From contig NZ_JADIJK010000021.1 of assembly GCF_017355205.1 (NCBI RefSeq), forward strand, positions 1 to 64,000: a stretch of DNA of 64,000 bases. The letters are read 5' to 3'. Origin of the DNA: Bacillus sp. SD088 (GTDB lineage: Bacteria; Bacillota; Bacilli; Bacillales; Bacillaceae_C). A program made the translations under genes and the position numbers. Position 1 is the first letter of the stretch. Each line of letters begins with the position of its first letter. Shown here one piece after another: positions 57,030 through 64,000 of this stretch. The notes beneath the pieces are model-generated. The model worked only from the letters and a program-made list of their open reading frames with translations, had not been told where the DNA came from and made no database searches.

Positions 57030-57188
57030 ATATTTCTGAACCCATGTAGCCTTTTTTTGACGAAGGTTGGGCCTATAGTCATAGCTTTTGTACAAGTATA
57101 AAATAAACCATCTTGAAAAATTGACAAAATGGCATTATTTTGGAAGAATAATGATATGGTAGTGTGAATTTTAAGGTGGTGTTTTGGA

Positions 57189-57494
57189 TTGTTAGCAGAT
57201 CGACTAAAATTAACTGCTAAAGAAATATTAGAAAAGGAATTTAAAACGAAGTTCCGCGGTTATAAACAAGATGAGGTAGATCATTTCTTAGATCAAATTA
57301 TTAAAGATTATGAAGCCATGCATCAAGTAGTAGAAGAATTGCAACAAGAAAATACTAAGTTGAAAAAGCAAGTAGGAGAGCAATCACGTCGACAGCCGCC
57401 ACCAGCACAACCCGCTGGAACGACTAATTTCGACATTTTAAAGCGACTTTCTAACTTGGAAAAACATGTATTTGGCAGCAAATTGGACGAATAA
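57189..57494 (+). CDS. gpsB: Cell-division regulator GpsB
   Basis: 101 residues. A DivIVA-like coiled-coil protein that recruits PBP1 between sidewall and septum. The lipid-binding/DivIVA N-terminus [20 protein letters not shown] and [15 protein letters not shown] are followed by a coiled coil, a Gln/Pro linker and a short C-terminal hexamer helix ([16 protein letters not shown]). The start is TTG 57189 after AAGGTGGTG. Its partner PBP1 is encoded by ponA in the same window. Confidence 0.95.
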   Translation: MLADRLKLTAKEILEKEFKTKFRGYKQDEVDHFLDQIIKDYEAMHQVVEELQQENTKLKKQVGEQSRRQPPPAQPAGTTNFDILKRLSNLEKHVFGSKLDE

Positions 57495-57516
57495 TTGTCC
57501 ATTCTTTTTTTACCAC

Positions 57517-57545
57517 TTGCATGTAGGGGAAAAAAGAGATAAAAT
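57517..57545 (+). promoter_or_regulatory. Candidate promoter of rnpB
   Basis: TTGCAT (57517-57522), 17-base spacer, TAAAAT (57540-57545), with a predicted start close to the mature RNA 5' end. Confidence 0.6.
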
Positions 57546-57557
57546 AATATCTTGGTA

Positions 57558-57965
57558 TGAATCATAACATCTGGGTAATCGCTGCTCATCGCAGAGGAAA
57601 GTCCATGCTCACACGGTGCTGAGATGCCCGTAGTGTTCACGCCTAGCGAAACAATAAGCTAGGGCAGCTAAGATCATTCTTAGTTGACGGCAGGGAAAAT
57701 ACCTACGTTATTTTAATAATATGGTGTTGGTACCTTTAAAGTGCCACAGTGACGGAGCTCTGTTGGAAACGACAGAGGTGGAACGAGGTAAACCCCGTGA
57801 GTGAGAAACCCAAATTTTGGTAGGGGAACTTTTTCGCAGGAAATGAACGAAGAAAAAGGCAAGATTAACTTGCAGATAGATGATTACCACCGGAGTACGA
57901 GGTCTACCTATGATCGTTTGGAGTACGATGGTACAGAACATGGCTTATAAGATGTTATGATGGAA
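57558..57965 (+). ncRNA. rnpB: RNase P RNA, class B
   Basis: About 405 bases. Universally conserved cores are visible: GAGGAAAGTCCATGCTC near the 5' end (P4 left and J3/4), CTAGCGAAACAATAAGCTAG, GTGCCACAGTGACGGAG, GTGGAACGAGGTAAACCCC, GAGAAACCCAAATTTTGGTA and the 3' ACAGAACATGGCTTATAAG. ATCATAACATCT (57561-57572) pairs with AGATGTTATGAT (57950-57961) as helix P1. The layout is the Bacillus (class B) type. It processes 5' ends of tRNA precursors. It lies after gpsB, as in B. subtilis. Exact ends are approximate. Confidence 0.96.
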
Positions 57966-57967
57966 CG

Positions 57968-57994
57968 CTCACCTTTTATCGGGTGAGTTTTTTT
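57968..57994 (+). terminator. Terminator of rnpB
   Basis: CTCACC and GGTGAG arms then TTTTTTT, directly after helix P1. Confidence 0.88.
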
Positions 57995-58068
57995 GTTGTT
58001 TAGAAAACGTGAATAATACTCTTCCTTACTGAATATACTGTTGAATATGAGGGAGGGGTAGTTGTAAT

Positions 58069-58242
58069 ATGACAAATAAATTAACGGAATTTGAAACAAT
58101 TTCGAAGGCTCTTCAGTCAACATATCATTTATTAGATACAAATAAACAATATGCGCCATCAGCCATGGAGGGACTAAAAGAAGCGGAAGATTGCCTAAAC
58201 AAAGCGATTGATTACACATTATTTCATCGAAAAGAAAAATAA
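58069..58242 (+). CDS. Small helical protein of unknown function
   Basis: A 57-codon ORF (MTNKLTEFETISKALQSTYH...) not long enough for many gene callers. GAGGGAGGGG lies upstream of the ATG and a strong hairpin lies 26 bases after the stop. The product is soluble, acidic to neutral and likely two helices (ISKALQSTYHLLD and MEGLKEAEDCLNKAIDYTLF). I do not recognise the family. Confidence 0.55.
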   Translation: MTNKLTEFETISKALQSTYHLLDTNKQYAPSAMEGLKEAEDCLNKAIDYTLFHRKEK

Positions 58243-58267
58243 GCTTCTACATAACAGTTCATTAATC

Positions 58268-58303
58268 AAAAACAACCCTGTGTGAATCATACAGGGTTGT
58301 TTT
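58268..58303. terminator. Bidirectional terminator
   Basis: AAACAACCCTGT and ACAGGGTTGTTT arms with A and T runs; serves the small ORF (plus) and the DAHP synthase gene (minus). Confidence 0.87.
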
Positions 58304-58343
58304 GGGATTATGGTTTTGGAGATTATAAAATTTTTTGTTCTAA

Positions 58344-59429
58344 TTATAGAGCTGGTGTTTTTTGAATAGCATCTGCGAAGCCTTTTGCTTCAGCCATAAA
58401 CTGGTTGAATTCATCAATATCCATTTGTTGAGCTGAATCAGAGAGTGCGACAGCCGGATCCGGATGTACCTCAGCCATTACCCCGTCTGCTCCAATCGCT
58501 AATGCGGCTTTGGCTGCTGGGAGCAATAAGTCTTTTCTACCTGTAGAGTGAGTGACATCTACTAATACAGGCAAATGTGTTTCTTTCTTCAGAATCGGGA
58601 CAGCAGAAATATCTAACGTATTACGTGTTGCTTTCTCGTAGGTCCTAATTCCTCTTTCACAAAGCATGATTTGACTATTTCCTTGAGAAATAATGTATTC
58701 AGCTGCATAAATGAACTCCTCAATTGTAGCAGACAACCCGCGCTTCAATAAAACAGGCTTTTGGACAGAACCGACTAATTTTAATAGTTCGAAATTCTGC
58801 ATATTACGAGCACCAATTTGAATCACATCTACATAATCTAAAGCAGATTCTACATCTCTCGTATCAAGGACTTCACTAATGATAGACATTCCTTCTTCGT
58901 CGGCAACACGGCGAAGAATCTTTAAGCCTTCAAGTCCCAGCCCTTGGAAATCATATGGAGAAGTTCGCGGCTTGTAGGCACCGCCGCGCATTAAAGATAG
59001 ACCTTGTTTTTTCATGGCTTGAGCGACAAGCTTCACTTGCTCATAGCTTTCTACAGCACATGGTCCCATAATAAAATGTTGGTTTCCATCTCCTATATTT
59101 ATATCGTTGACATTGACAACCGTATTTTCTGACTTTTTCTTACGTGATACGAGTAATGCTTTGCGGTTGTCATCCTCCTGAAGTTCCAAGCTTGCTTTTA
59201 AAATTTGCTTGAAAATATGTTGAAGGGTTGATGTTTCATATGGCCCTTTGTTATGAGCGGCAACCATATCCATTATTTTTCGTTCTTGAACAGGGTCAAA
59301 TCGTTTTACACCTTGTGTTTCCTTTTGTCGTCCAATTTCTTTGGAAATTTCTCCTCGTTCATTTAGTAGTTCTAGGATCTCAAGTGTTTTCTTCTCAATC
59401 TTGTCACGCAATAATTCTAATTCCGACAT
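58344..59429 (-). CDS. aroA: Bifunctional chorismate mutase / 3-deoxy-7-phosphoheptulonate synthase
   Basis: 361 residues; the gene is called aroA in B. subtilis (aroG/aroF elsewhere). The N-terminal AroQ-type chorismate mutase (about 1-90; [27 protein letters not shown]) also acts as the allosteric sensor for prephenate/chorismate. The DAHP synthase domain has [31 protein letters not shown] and the metal-site segments [12 protein letters not shown] and [10 protein letters not shown] 59429 lies 6 bases after GGGAGGG. It starts the shikimate pathway and is divergent from the T-box aro operon. Confidence 0.96.
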   Translation of the reverse strand: MSELELLRDKIEKKTLEILELLNERGEISKEIGRQKETQGVKRFDPVQERKIMDMVAAHNKGPYETSTLQHIFKQILKASLELQEDDNRKALLVSRKKKSENTVVNVNDINIGDGNQHFIMGPCAVESYEQVKLVAQAMKKQGLSLMRGGAYKPRTSPYDFQGLGLEGLKILRRVADEEGMSIISEVLDTRDVESALDYVDVIQIGARNMQNFELLKLVGSVQKPVLLKRGLSATIEEFIYAAEYIISQGNSQIMLCERGIRTYEKATRNTLDISAVPILKKETHLPVLVDVTHSTGRKDLLLPAAKAALAIGADGVMAEVHPDPAVALSDSAQQMDIDEFNQFMAEAKGFADAIQKTPAL

Positions 59430-59516
59430 CATAAGCCCTCCCAAGTTTTATTGAATATTTCTTCAATACTTCAACGCTGTAAAGCGTGTTAGAATTTTAT
59501 AAGTTGTTAGCTCAAT

Positions 59517-59545
59517 ACGATAGACTGAAACAATTAAATTGTCAA
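59517..59545 (-). promoter_or_regulatory. Candidate promoter of the DAHP synthase gene
   Basis: On the reverse strand TTGACA (59545-59540), 17-base spacer, TATCGT (59522-59517). About 88 bases of leader, with no T-box on this side. Confidence 0.55.
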
Positions 59546-59677
59546 TAGAAAATAAAATAAAAATTAGAATATGATTACAATTTTATGTGATAAAGCTGTG
59601 ATTGACAATCAAAAAATGATAAAAACAATTTGAAAACGCTATCAATAAGACTCTTTTAGAAAATAATGAAATTTTGC

Positions 59678-59706
59678 TTTACAATGCTTCGACATTGTGA
59701 TAAAAA
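59678..59706 (+). promoter_or_regulatory. Candidate promoter of the T-box aro operon
   Basis: TTTACA (59678-59683), 17-base spacer, TAAAAA (59701-59706). It lies upstream of the family B repeat, so if it is used the repeat is transcribed as part of the leader. Confidence 0.4.
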
Positions 59707-59730
59707 TTAGATTTAACAATACCTAAAACG

Positions 59731-59872
59731 GATGTTCAAATAAGAGGATAAAAAGGACCAAGTCGGTTAAATACGCTGACGTCCTGTCAGCAACACCGAC
59801 ACAGGATGTGCCGGGACTTAGTCGAGGATCATATATCCTGCAGTGTCATTTTTATCGCACCTTTTTGAACCT
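59731..59872 (-). repeat. Family B repeat, short copy
   Basis: Bounded by GATGTTCAAA and CTTTTTGAAC. The interior has AAGTCGGTTAAATACGCTGA, GTCCTGTCAGCAACACCGAC and the ACTTAGTCGAGGATC block. Same orientation as the 25.4-kb copy, inverted relative to 21.0 kb. It lies directly upstream of the T-box. Confidence 0.78.
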
Positions 59873-59887
59873 CTTTTAAAAAGCAAA

Positions 59888-60121
59888 GACGGGGCATAGT
59901 AGCTTCATGAATTTGTAGTACCAGAGAACTGATGGATAGTGTGAATCAGTACAATCATGAATGTGAATTACTCTCCCGAGCTTCTTTTTTGAACATTTGA
60001 ATTCTCAAATTAGTAAAAAAAGACGGTAACAGCCGTTATGTTATAAGAGAGGCGGAAATAAGTCCGCAAATTAGGGTGGTACCGCGTAACATAACGTCCC
60101 TGCTTCGGCAGGGGCGTTTTT
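59888..60121 (+). promoter_or_regulatory. T-box riboswitch leader of aroC-hisC-tyrA-aroA
   Basis: The T-box sequence AGGGTGGTACCGCG is at 60073-60086. Stem I elements are visible: AGTA at 59917-59920, CTGATGGATAGTGTGAATCAG-type distal hairpin (59929-59949) and GAA at 59965-59967 followed by TTACTCTCCCGAGC. The terminator is AACGTCCCTGC, TTCG, GCAGGGGCGTT (60093-60118) and T. Uncharged cognate tRNA would favour the antiterminator and switch on the downstream genes. TAC (Tyr) at 59969-59971 or TTA (Leu) at 59968-59970 could be the specifier; the gene content favours Tyr. Confidence 0.9.
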
Positions 60122-60149
60122 ATTATTTTATCTTTTAGGAGGAATGAAA

Positions 60150-61322
60150 ATGAGATACTTAACAGCAGGGGAATCCCATGGGCCCCAACTTACAACTATT
60201 TTAGAAGGTGTACCAGCTGGTCTTGAATTAACCGAGGAAATGATTAATACAGAATTACAAAGAAGACAAAAAGGGTATGGTCGCGGACGCAGGATGCAGA
60301 TTGAAAAAGATCAAATCCAAATCACGAGTGGAGTTCGTCATGGGATTACAATGGGTGCTCCAATTGCCTTGGTTGTACAAAATAATGATTTTAAACATTG
60401 GAGAAAAATCATGGGGGCTGCACCGATTAGCCCTGAAGAACAAGAAGAAGTAAAAAGAAAGATTACTCGTCCACGTCCTGGTCACGCTGATTTAAATGGT
60501 GCAATTAAGTATGGTCATCGAGATATGAGAAATGTACTTGAGCGTTCTTCTGCAAGAGAAACAACAGTACGGGTAGCAGCAGCTGCAGTTGCTAAAAGAA
60601 TACTAGCAGAAGTTGGCATAAATGTTGGCGGACATGTGCTGGAAATTGGTGGAATAAAAGCAGAGAAGTCCTCTTATTCTACGTTAGAAGAATTGCAGGA
60701 AAAAACAGAGGCTTCTCCTGTTCGTTGTCTTGATGAAGAAGCTGGAGAAAAGATGATGCAAGCTATAGATGATGCCAAAAAACAAGGGGACTCCATCGGA
60801 GGTATTGTTGAAGTTATTGTTGAAGGCATGCCGATCGGCGTAGGGAGCCATGTTCAATATGATAAAAAGCTAGAAGCAAAACTAGCGGCAGCAATCATGA
60901 GTATTAATGCCTTTAAAGGGGTGGAAGTAGGAATTGGCTTTGAAGCAGCCCATCGACCTGGAAGCAAAGTCCATGATGAAATCCAATGGACGGAAGAAGA
61001 AGGGTATACTCGCCGAACAAATAATGCTGGTGGATTTGAGGGCGGAATGACAACAGGTATGCCAATTGTTATAAGAGGGGTTATGAAGCCTATTCCGACT
61101 CTTTACAAACCTCTTGAGAGTGTTGATATTGATACAAAAGAGCCTTTTAAAGCAAGTATTGAGCGCTCTGATAGTTGTGCTGTTCCTGCTGCTAGTGTCG
61201 TTGCAGAAGCTGTTATAGCTTGGGAATTGGCTGTTGCTATCGTAGAGCAATTTGGTCATGATCGGATGGATTCGTTAAAGGATTCGATTGAAAGGCATCG
61301 AAAATACTCTAAAGAATTTTAA
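60150..61322 (+). CDS. aroC: Chorismate synthase
   Basis: 390 residues (aroF in B. subtilis naming). Final shikimate step, EPSP to chorismate, with reduced FMN. Signature blocks: [35 protein letters not shown] with [17 protein letters not shown], and the late [11 protein letters not shown] and [16 protein letters not shown] 60150 is 7 bases after AGGAGG; ATG 60144 is too close. First gene behind the T-box; hisC follows after 16 bases. Confidence 0.97.
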   Translation: MRYLTAGESHGPQLTTILEGVPAGLELTEEMINTELQRRQKGYGRGRRMQIEKDQIQITSGVRHGITMGAPIALVVQNNDFKHWRKIMGAAPISPEEQEEVKRKITRPRPGHADLNGAIKYGHRDMRNVLERSSARETTVRVAAAAVAKRILAEVGINVGGHVLEIGGIKAEKSSYSTLEELQEKTEASPVRCLDEEAGEKMMQAIDDAKKQGDSIGGIVEVIVEGMPIGVGSHVQYDKKLEAKLAAAIMSINAFKGVEVGIGFEAAHRPGSKVHDEIQWTEEEGYTRRTNNAGGFEGGMTTGMPIVIRGVMKPIPTLYKPLESVDIDTKEPFKASIERSDSCAVPAASVVAEAVIAWELAVAIVEQFGHDRMDSLKDSIERHRKYSKEF

Positions 61323-61338
61323 TAAGGTGGGAAAAAAT

Positions 61339-62412
61339 ATGAATGTAAAAGCTCAGCTTTCAGAGTTGAAAGCATACACACCTGGTAAAACAACAGATGA
61401 AGTAAAAAGAGAATATCAATTAGATAAGATTGTGAAATTAGCGTCCAATGAAAATCCTTACGGTTGTTCTCCAAATGTTTTAAAAGCTATATCGCAAACT
61501 AATACATTGGCAATTTATCCAGATGGTGCAGCTGTAAATTTAAAAAAGGCCGTTGCAGAACATCTTGAAATCGATCAAGCGAAGTTGATTTTTTCGAGTG
61601 GATTAGATGAATTAATTCAAATCATAAGCAGAGCCGTGTTAAGTCCTGAATCGAATACTGTAATGGCGAGCGAAACATTCTCACAATATCGTCATCATGC
61701 GATTATAGAAGGGGCTGAAGTGAGGGAAATATCCTTACTAGAAGGCACCCATGATCTAGACAAAATGGCCGAAGCGATTGATGTTAATACAAAGCTTGTT
61801 TGGATTTGTAATCCGAATAATCCAACAGGTACATATGTTGCAAAAGAAGAACTGATCCGATTTTTAGATAAAGTTCCGAATGATGTACTTGTGGTTGTCG
61901 ATGAGGCTTATTATGAATACGTCACGATAAATGATTATCCGCAAACCATCCCGTTGCTAGATGAATACGAAAATGTATTGGTTATGAGAACTTTTTCTAA
62001 AGCCTATGGATTAGCGGGAATTCGGATTGGCTATGGGATAGCCTCACCTGCATTAATTAACAAGTTAGATGTCGTTCGTTTGCCGTTTAATACCTCTTCT
62101 TTAGCGCAAACAGCGGCAATAGCAGCGTTGGAAGATCCGGAGTTTATTGAGGAATGTGTCATCATTAACACCAATGAATTGCAGAAGTATTATCATTTCT
62201 TTGATCAGCACCAAATATCTTATTATCCATCGCAAACGAATTTTATTTTTCTACAATTAAGTGAACCTTCTATAGAGAAAATGTTTCAACAATTGCTAGA
62301 AAAAGGGTGGATTGTAAGAAAATTTCCAAAGGGCATTCGGATTACCGTTGGAACAGAACAGGAAAATGAAGAGCTATTAAACATTTTAAAGGAAGTTATT
62401 CCAAGGATATAA
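61339..62412 (+). CDS. hisC: Histidinol-phosphate / aromatic aminotransferase
   Basis: 357 residues. Class I/II PLP enzyme. In Bacillus HisC serves both histidine synthesis and the transamination of prephenate/aromatic oxo acids, which explains its place next to tyrA. Blocks: KLASNENPYGCSPNVL, NPNNPTGTYVAKEEL, DEAYYEYV and the PLP lysine in RTFSKAYGLAGIRIGYG. ATG 61339 follows AAGGTGGG; upstream in-frame codons overlap aroC. Confidence 0.94.
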   Translation: MNVKAQLSELKAYTPGKTTDEVKREYQLDKIVKLASNENPYGCSPNVLKAISQTNTLAIYPDGAAVNLKKAVAEHLEIDQAKLIFSSGLDELIQIISRAVLSPESNTVMASETFSQYRHHAIIEGAEVREISLLEGTHDLDKMAEAIDVNTKLVWICNPNNPTGTYVAKEELIRFLDKVPNDVLVVVDEAYYEYVTINDYPQTIPLLDEYENVLVMRTFSKAYGLAGIRIGYGIASPALINKLDVVRLPFNTSSLAQTAAIAALEDPEFIEECVIINTNELQKYYHFFDQHQISYYPSQTNFIFLQLSEPSIEKMFQQLLEKGWIVRKFPKGIRITVGTEQENEELLNILKEVIPRI

Positions 62413-62435
62413 TAGATAGATGAGGCTGTGTGAAG

Positions 62436-63539
62436 ATGAAGGAAAGTAAGTTGGTTTTATTAATTGGTGTCGGGTTGATTGGTGGGTCTGTCGCGCTAGC
62501 TATTAAACAGGAGCATCATGCGCGTGTGATCGGTTATGATGTTAATATTGATAATTGTAAGCTTGCCCAGAAGCTAGGTATTATTGATGATTATACGGAA
62601 ACATATGAAAGTAGTGCAGAAAAAGCAGATTTAATTATTCTTTCCTGCCCAGTAGAAATTGCAGAAGGCTTTCTTGAGAAATTAGCAAAGCTTTCTTTAA
62701 AAGAAGATGTCCTTATTACGGATGTAGGGAGTACGAAAGCGCGGATAATGGAAAGAGCGGAACGCCTTTTTGGCCGCTCAAATGTTTATATTGGGGGGCA
62801 CCCAATGGCAGGTTCACATAAGATTGGACCAGGAAGTGCAAAGGCGCATTTATTTGAAAATGCTTATTATGTTTTGACACCCTCCCAAAATGCAAATGGG
62901 AGAGTAGATCAATTAAAAGAGTGGCTGAAAGGTACAAAAGCCCATTTCATTGTGATGGATCCTAAACAACATGATCTAGTGACCGGAGTTGTTAGTCATT
63001 TTCCGCATGTTGTAGCGGCGAGCCTAGTACGACAAGTACAAGGTCATGCCGCCCAGGATAAAAATATTCAATTTCTTGCAGCAGGTGGTTTTCGAGATAT
63101 AACACGAATTGCTTCAAGTAGTCCAGTGATGTGGAGGGATATCGTCCAACACAACCAACCGGTTCTTCTTTCGTTACTTGAAGAATGGATAAATGAAATG
63201 AATACTGTTAAGCAATTGATTGAGAGTGGAGATGCAGATCCATTATTTGCTTATTTTGATGGGGCAAAGCAATTCAGGGATTCGCTACCTGTACGTGCGA
63301 AAGGCGCCATTACATCATTTTATGATTTATTTGTTGATGTTTTGGATAAACCGGGTGTTATTTCGGATATTACCACCATCCTTGCTCAGAAATCGATTAG
63401 TATAACGAATATCCGGATTATTGAAGCGCGAGAGGATGTCTATGGTGTCCTTAGGATTAGTTTTCAAACAGAAGAGGATATGGAATCTGCTAAACAATTA
63501 TTAGAAAATGAAGGGTATGAAACGTACATCAGTATGTAA
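62436..63539 (+). CDS. tyrA: Prephenate dehydrogenase
   Basis: 367 residues. NAD+-dependent oxidative decarboxylation of prephenate to 4-hydroxyphenylpyruvate, for tyrosine. N-terminal Rossmann motif LIGVGLIGGSVAL, the catalytic GGHPMAGSHKIGPG segment, and a C-terminal ACT domain (about 295-367; DKPGVISDITTILAQKSI) for feedback control. Start ATG 62436 or GTG 62430; GAGG at 62422-62425 slightly favours the ATG by residue usage only. Confidence 0.95.
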   Translation: MKESKLVLLIGVGLIGGSVALAIKQEHHARVIGYDVNIDNCKLAQKLGIIDDYTETYESSAEKADLIILSCPVEIAEGFLEKLAKLSLKEDVLITDVGSTKARIMERAERLFGRSNVYIGGHPMAGSHKIGPGSAKAHLFENAYYVLTPSQNANGRVDQLKEWLKGTKAHFIVMDPKQHDLVTGVVSHFPHVVAASLVRQVQGHAAQDKNIQFLAAGGFRDITRIASSSPVMWRDIVQHNQPVLLSLLEEWINEMNTVKQLIESGDADPLFAYFDGAKQFRDSLPVRAKGAITSFYDLFVDVLDKPGVISDITTILAQKSISITNIRIIEAREDVYGVLRISFQTEEDMESAKQLLENEGYETYISM

Positions 63540-63551
63540 GGAGGGAAAATA

Positions 63552-64000
63552 TTGGAAACACAAAGCGCAAAAATTTCCCCACTAAGGGGCACGATCAAAG
63601 TACCAGGTGATAAATCGATTTCCCATCGATCCATTATGCTGGGGTCCATTGCGAAAGGAAAAACTACTGTTCATGGACTTTTAACAGGGGATGATTGTCT
63701 TCATACAATTGAATGCTTTAAACAGATGGGTGTTCATATCTATCGTGATGGAGAATACGTCGAGATTGAAGGAAGAGGAGTAGATGGATTAATTGAACCA
63801 ATGGATATATTAGATGTTGGTAATTCAGGTACCACCATTCGTTTGATGCTTGGGATATTATCTAATCTCCCATTCCATTCCATTGTGAAAGGGGACAGTT
63901 CCATTGCCAAAAGGCCGATGGATCGAGTAACTAATCCTTTGAGACAGATGGGAGCCAATATTGATGGACGTGATAATGGCAAGCTAACCCCACTAGCTGT
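63552..64000 (+). CDS. aroA: 5-enolpyruvylshikimate-3-phosphate synthase, N-terminal part (cut by window edge)
   Basis: 149 codons from TTG 63552, 4-5 bases after GGAGGGAAAA, running off the right edge. [19 protein letters not shown] carries the conserved PEP/S3P-binding Lys-Ser-Ser, [11 protein letters not shown] the next block and [15 protein letters not shown] the NSGT loop; [17 protein letters not shown] follows. Called aroE in B. subtilis, where it likewise follows tyrA. Fourth gene of the T-box operon. Confidence 0.95.
   Translation, partial: METQSAKISPLRGTIKVPGDKSISHRSIMLGSIAKGKTTVHGLLTGDDCLHTIECFKQMGVHIYRDGEYVEIEGRGVDGLIEPMDILDVGNSGTTIRLMLGILSNLPFHSIVKGDSSIAKRPMDRVTNPLRQMGANIDGRDNGKLTPLA

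Overview
The window is chromosomal DNA of a low-GC, endospore-forming Bacillaceae species. Spore genes (sleB, ypeB, spoIVA, sspM, yppG, cotD), bacillithiol genes (bshA, bshB1), Gram-positive ribosome binding sites, frequent TTG/GTG starts and a class B RNase P RNA all fit. Gene order largely follows the Bacillus subtilis sleB-to-gpsB segment, but spacing, inserted genes and abundant intergenic repeats show that it is not B. subtilis itself. I see no tRNA, rRNA, CRISPR array, prophage or insertion sequence with a transposase.

Layout. 0-5 kb: a truncated ctaG-like gene and an L-asparaginase gene (minus strand), then prsW and the germination pair sleB-ypeB. 5-9 kb: ypfA (PilZ), ypfB, cmk, plsC and an S1-domain protein. 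9-10.5 kb: an orphan solute-binding lipoprotein with its own promoter and a perfect 20-bp LacI-type operator. 10.7-18 kb: yphA, der, gpsA, yphE, yphF, spoIVA, hbs. 18-24.4 kb: mtrB, the heptaprenyl/menaquinone genes hepS-menG-hepT, ndk, cheR, aroB. 24.5-36 kb: an amidohydrolase-like relic, ypiA-ypiB-ypiF, qcrABC, ypjA, ypjB, a YugP-type protease, purU, a YitT protein (minus), a MazG-type protein and dapB. 36-51 kb: bshB1-bshA-cca-birA, panBCD behind a long leader with a terminator, dinG, ypmB, aspB, asnS, dnaD, nth. 51-58 kb: ponA and recU (minus), then small spore and cell-division genes (sspM, yppE, yppG, an Hsp20 gene, cotD, gpsB), rnpB and a 57-codon ORF. 58-64 kb: a DAHP synthase/chorismate mutase fusion (minus), a T-box leader, then aroC-hisC-tyrA-aroA, with aroA running off the right edge.

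Themes. (1) The aromatic supra-operon that is contiguous in B. subtilis is split: aroB stays beside ndk-cheR, while aroC-hisC-tyrA-aroA lies 36 kb downstream beside DAHP synthase and under T-box control. Repeats sit at each junction. (2) At least three families of dispersed, non-coding intergenic repeats fill most large gaps; one has terminal inverted repeats, another carries a hairpin whose pairing is kept by compensating changes. (3) The panBCD leader contains a terminator whose 5' arm can alternatively pair with an upstream copy of its 3' arm, which suggests attenuation. (4) Three sigma-K-like promoters lie in front of yppG, an Hsp20 gene and cotD, suggesting a late mother-cell cluster. Most of the window is ordinary core genome; I do not see an obvious new multi-gene system, and the best candidates for novelty are regulatory RNAs and repeats.
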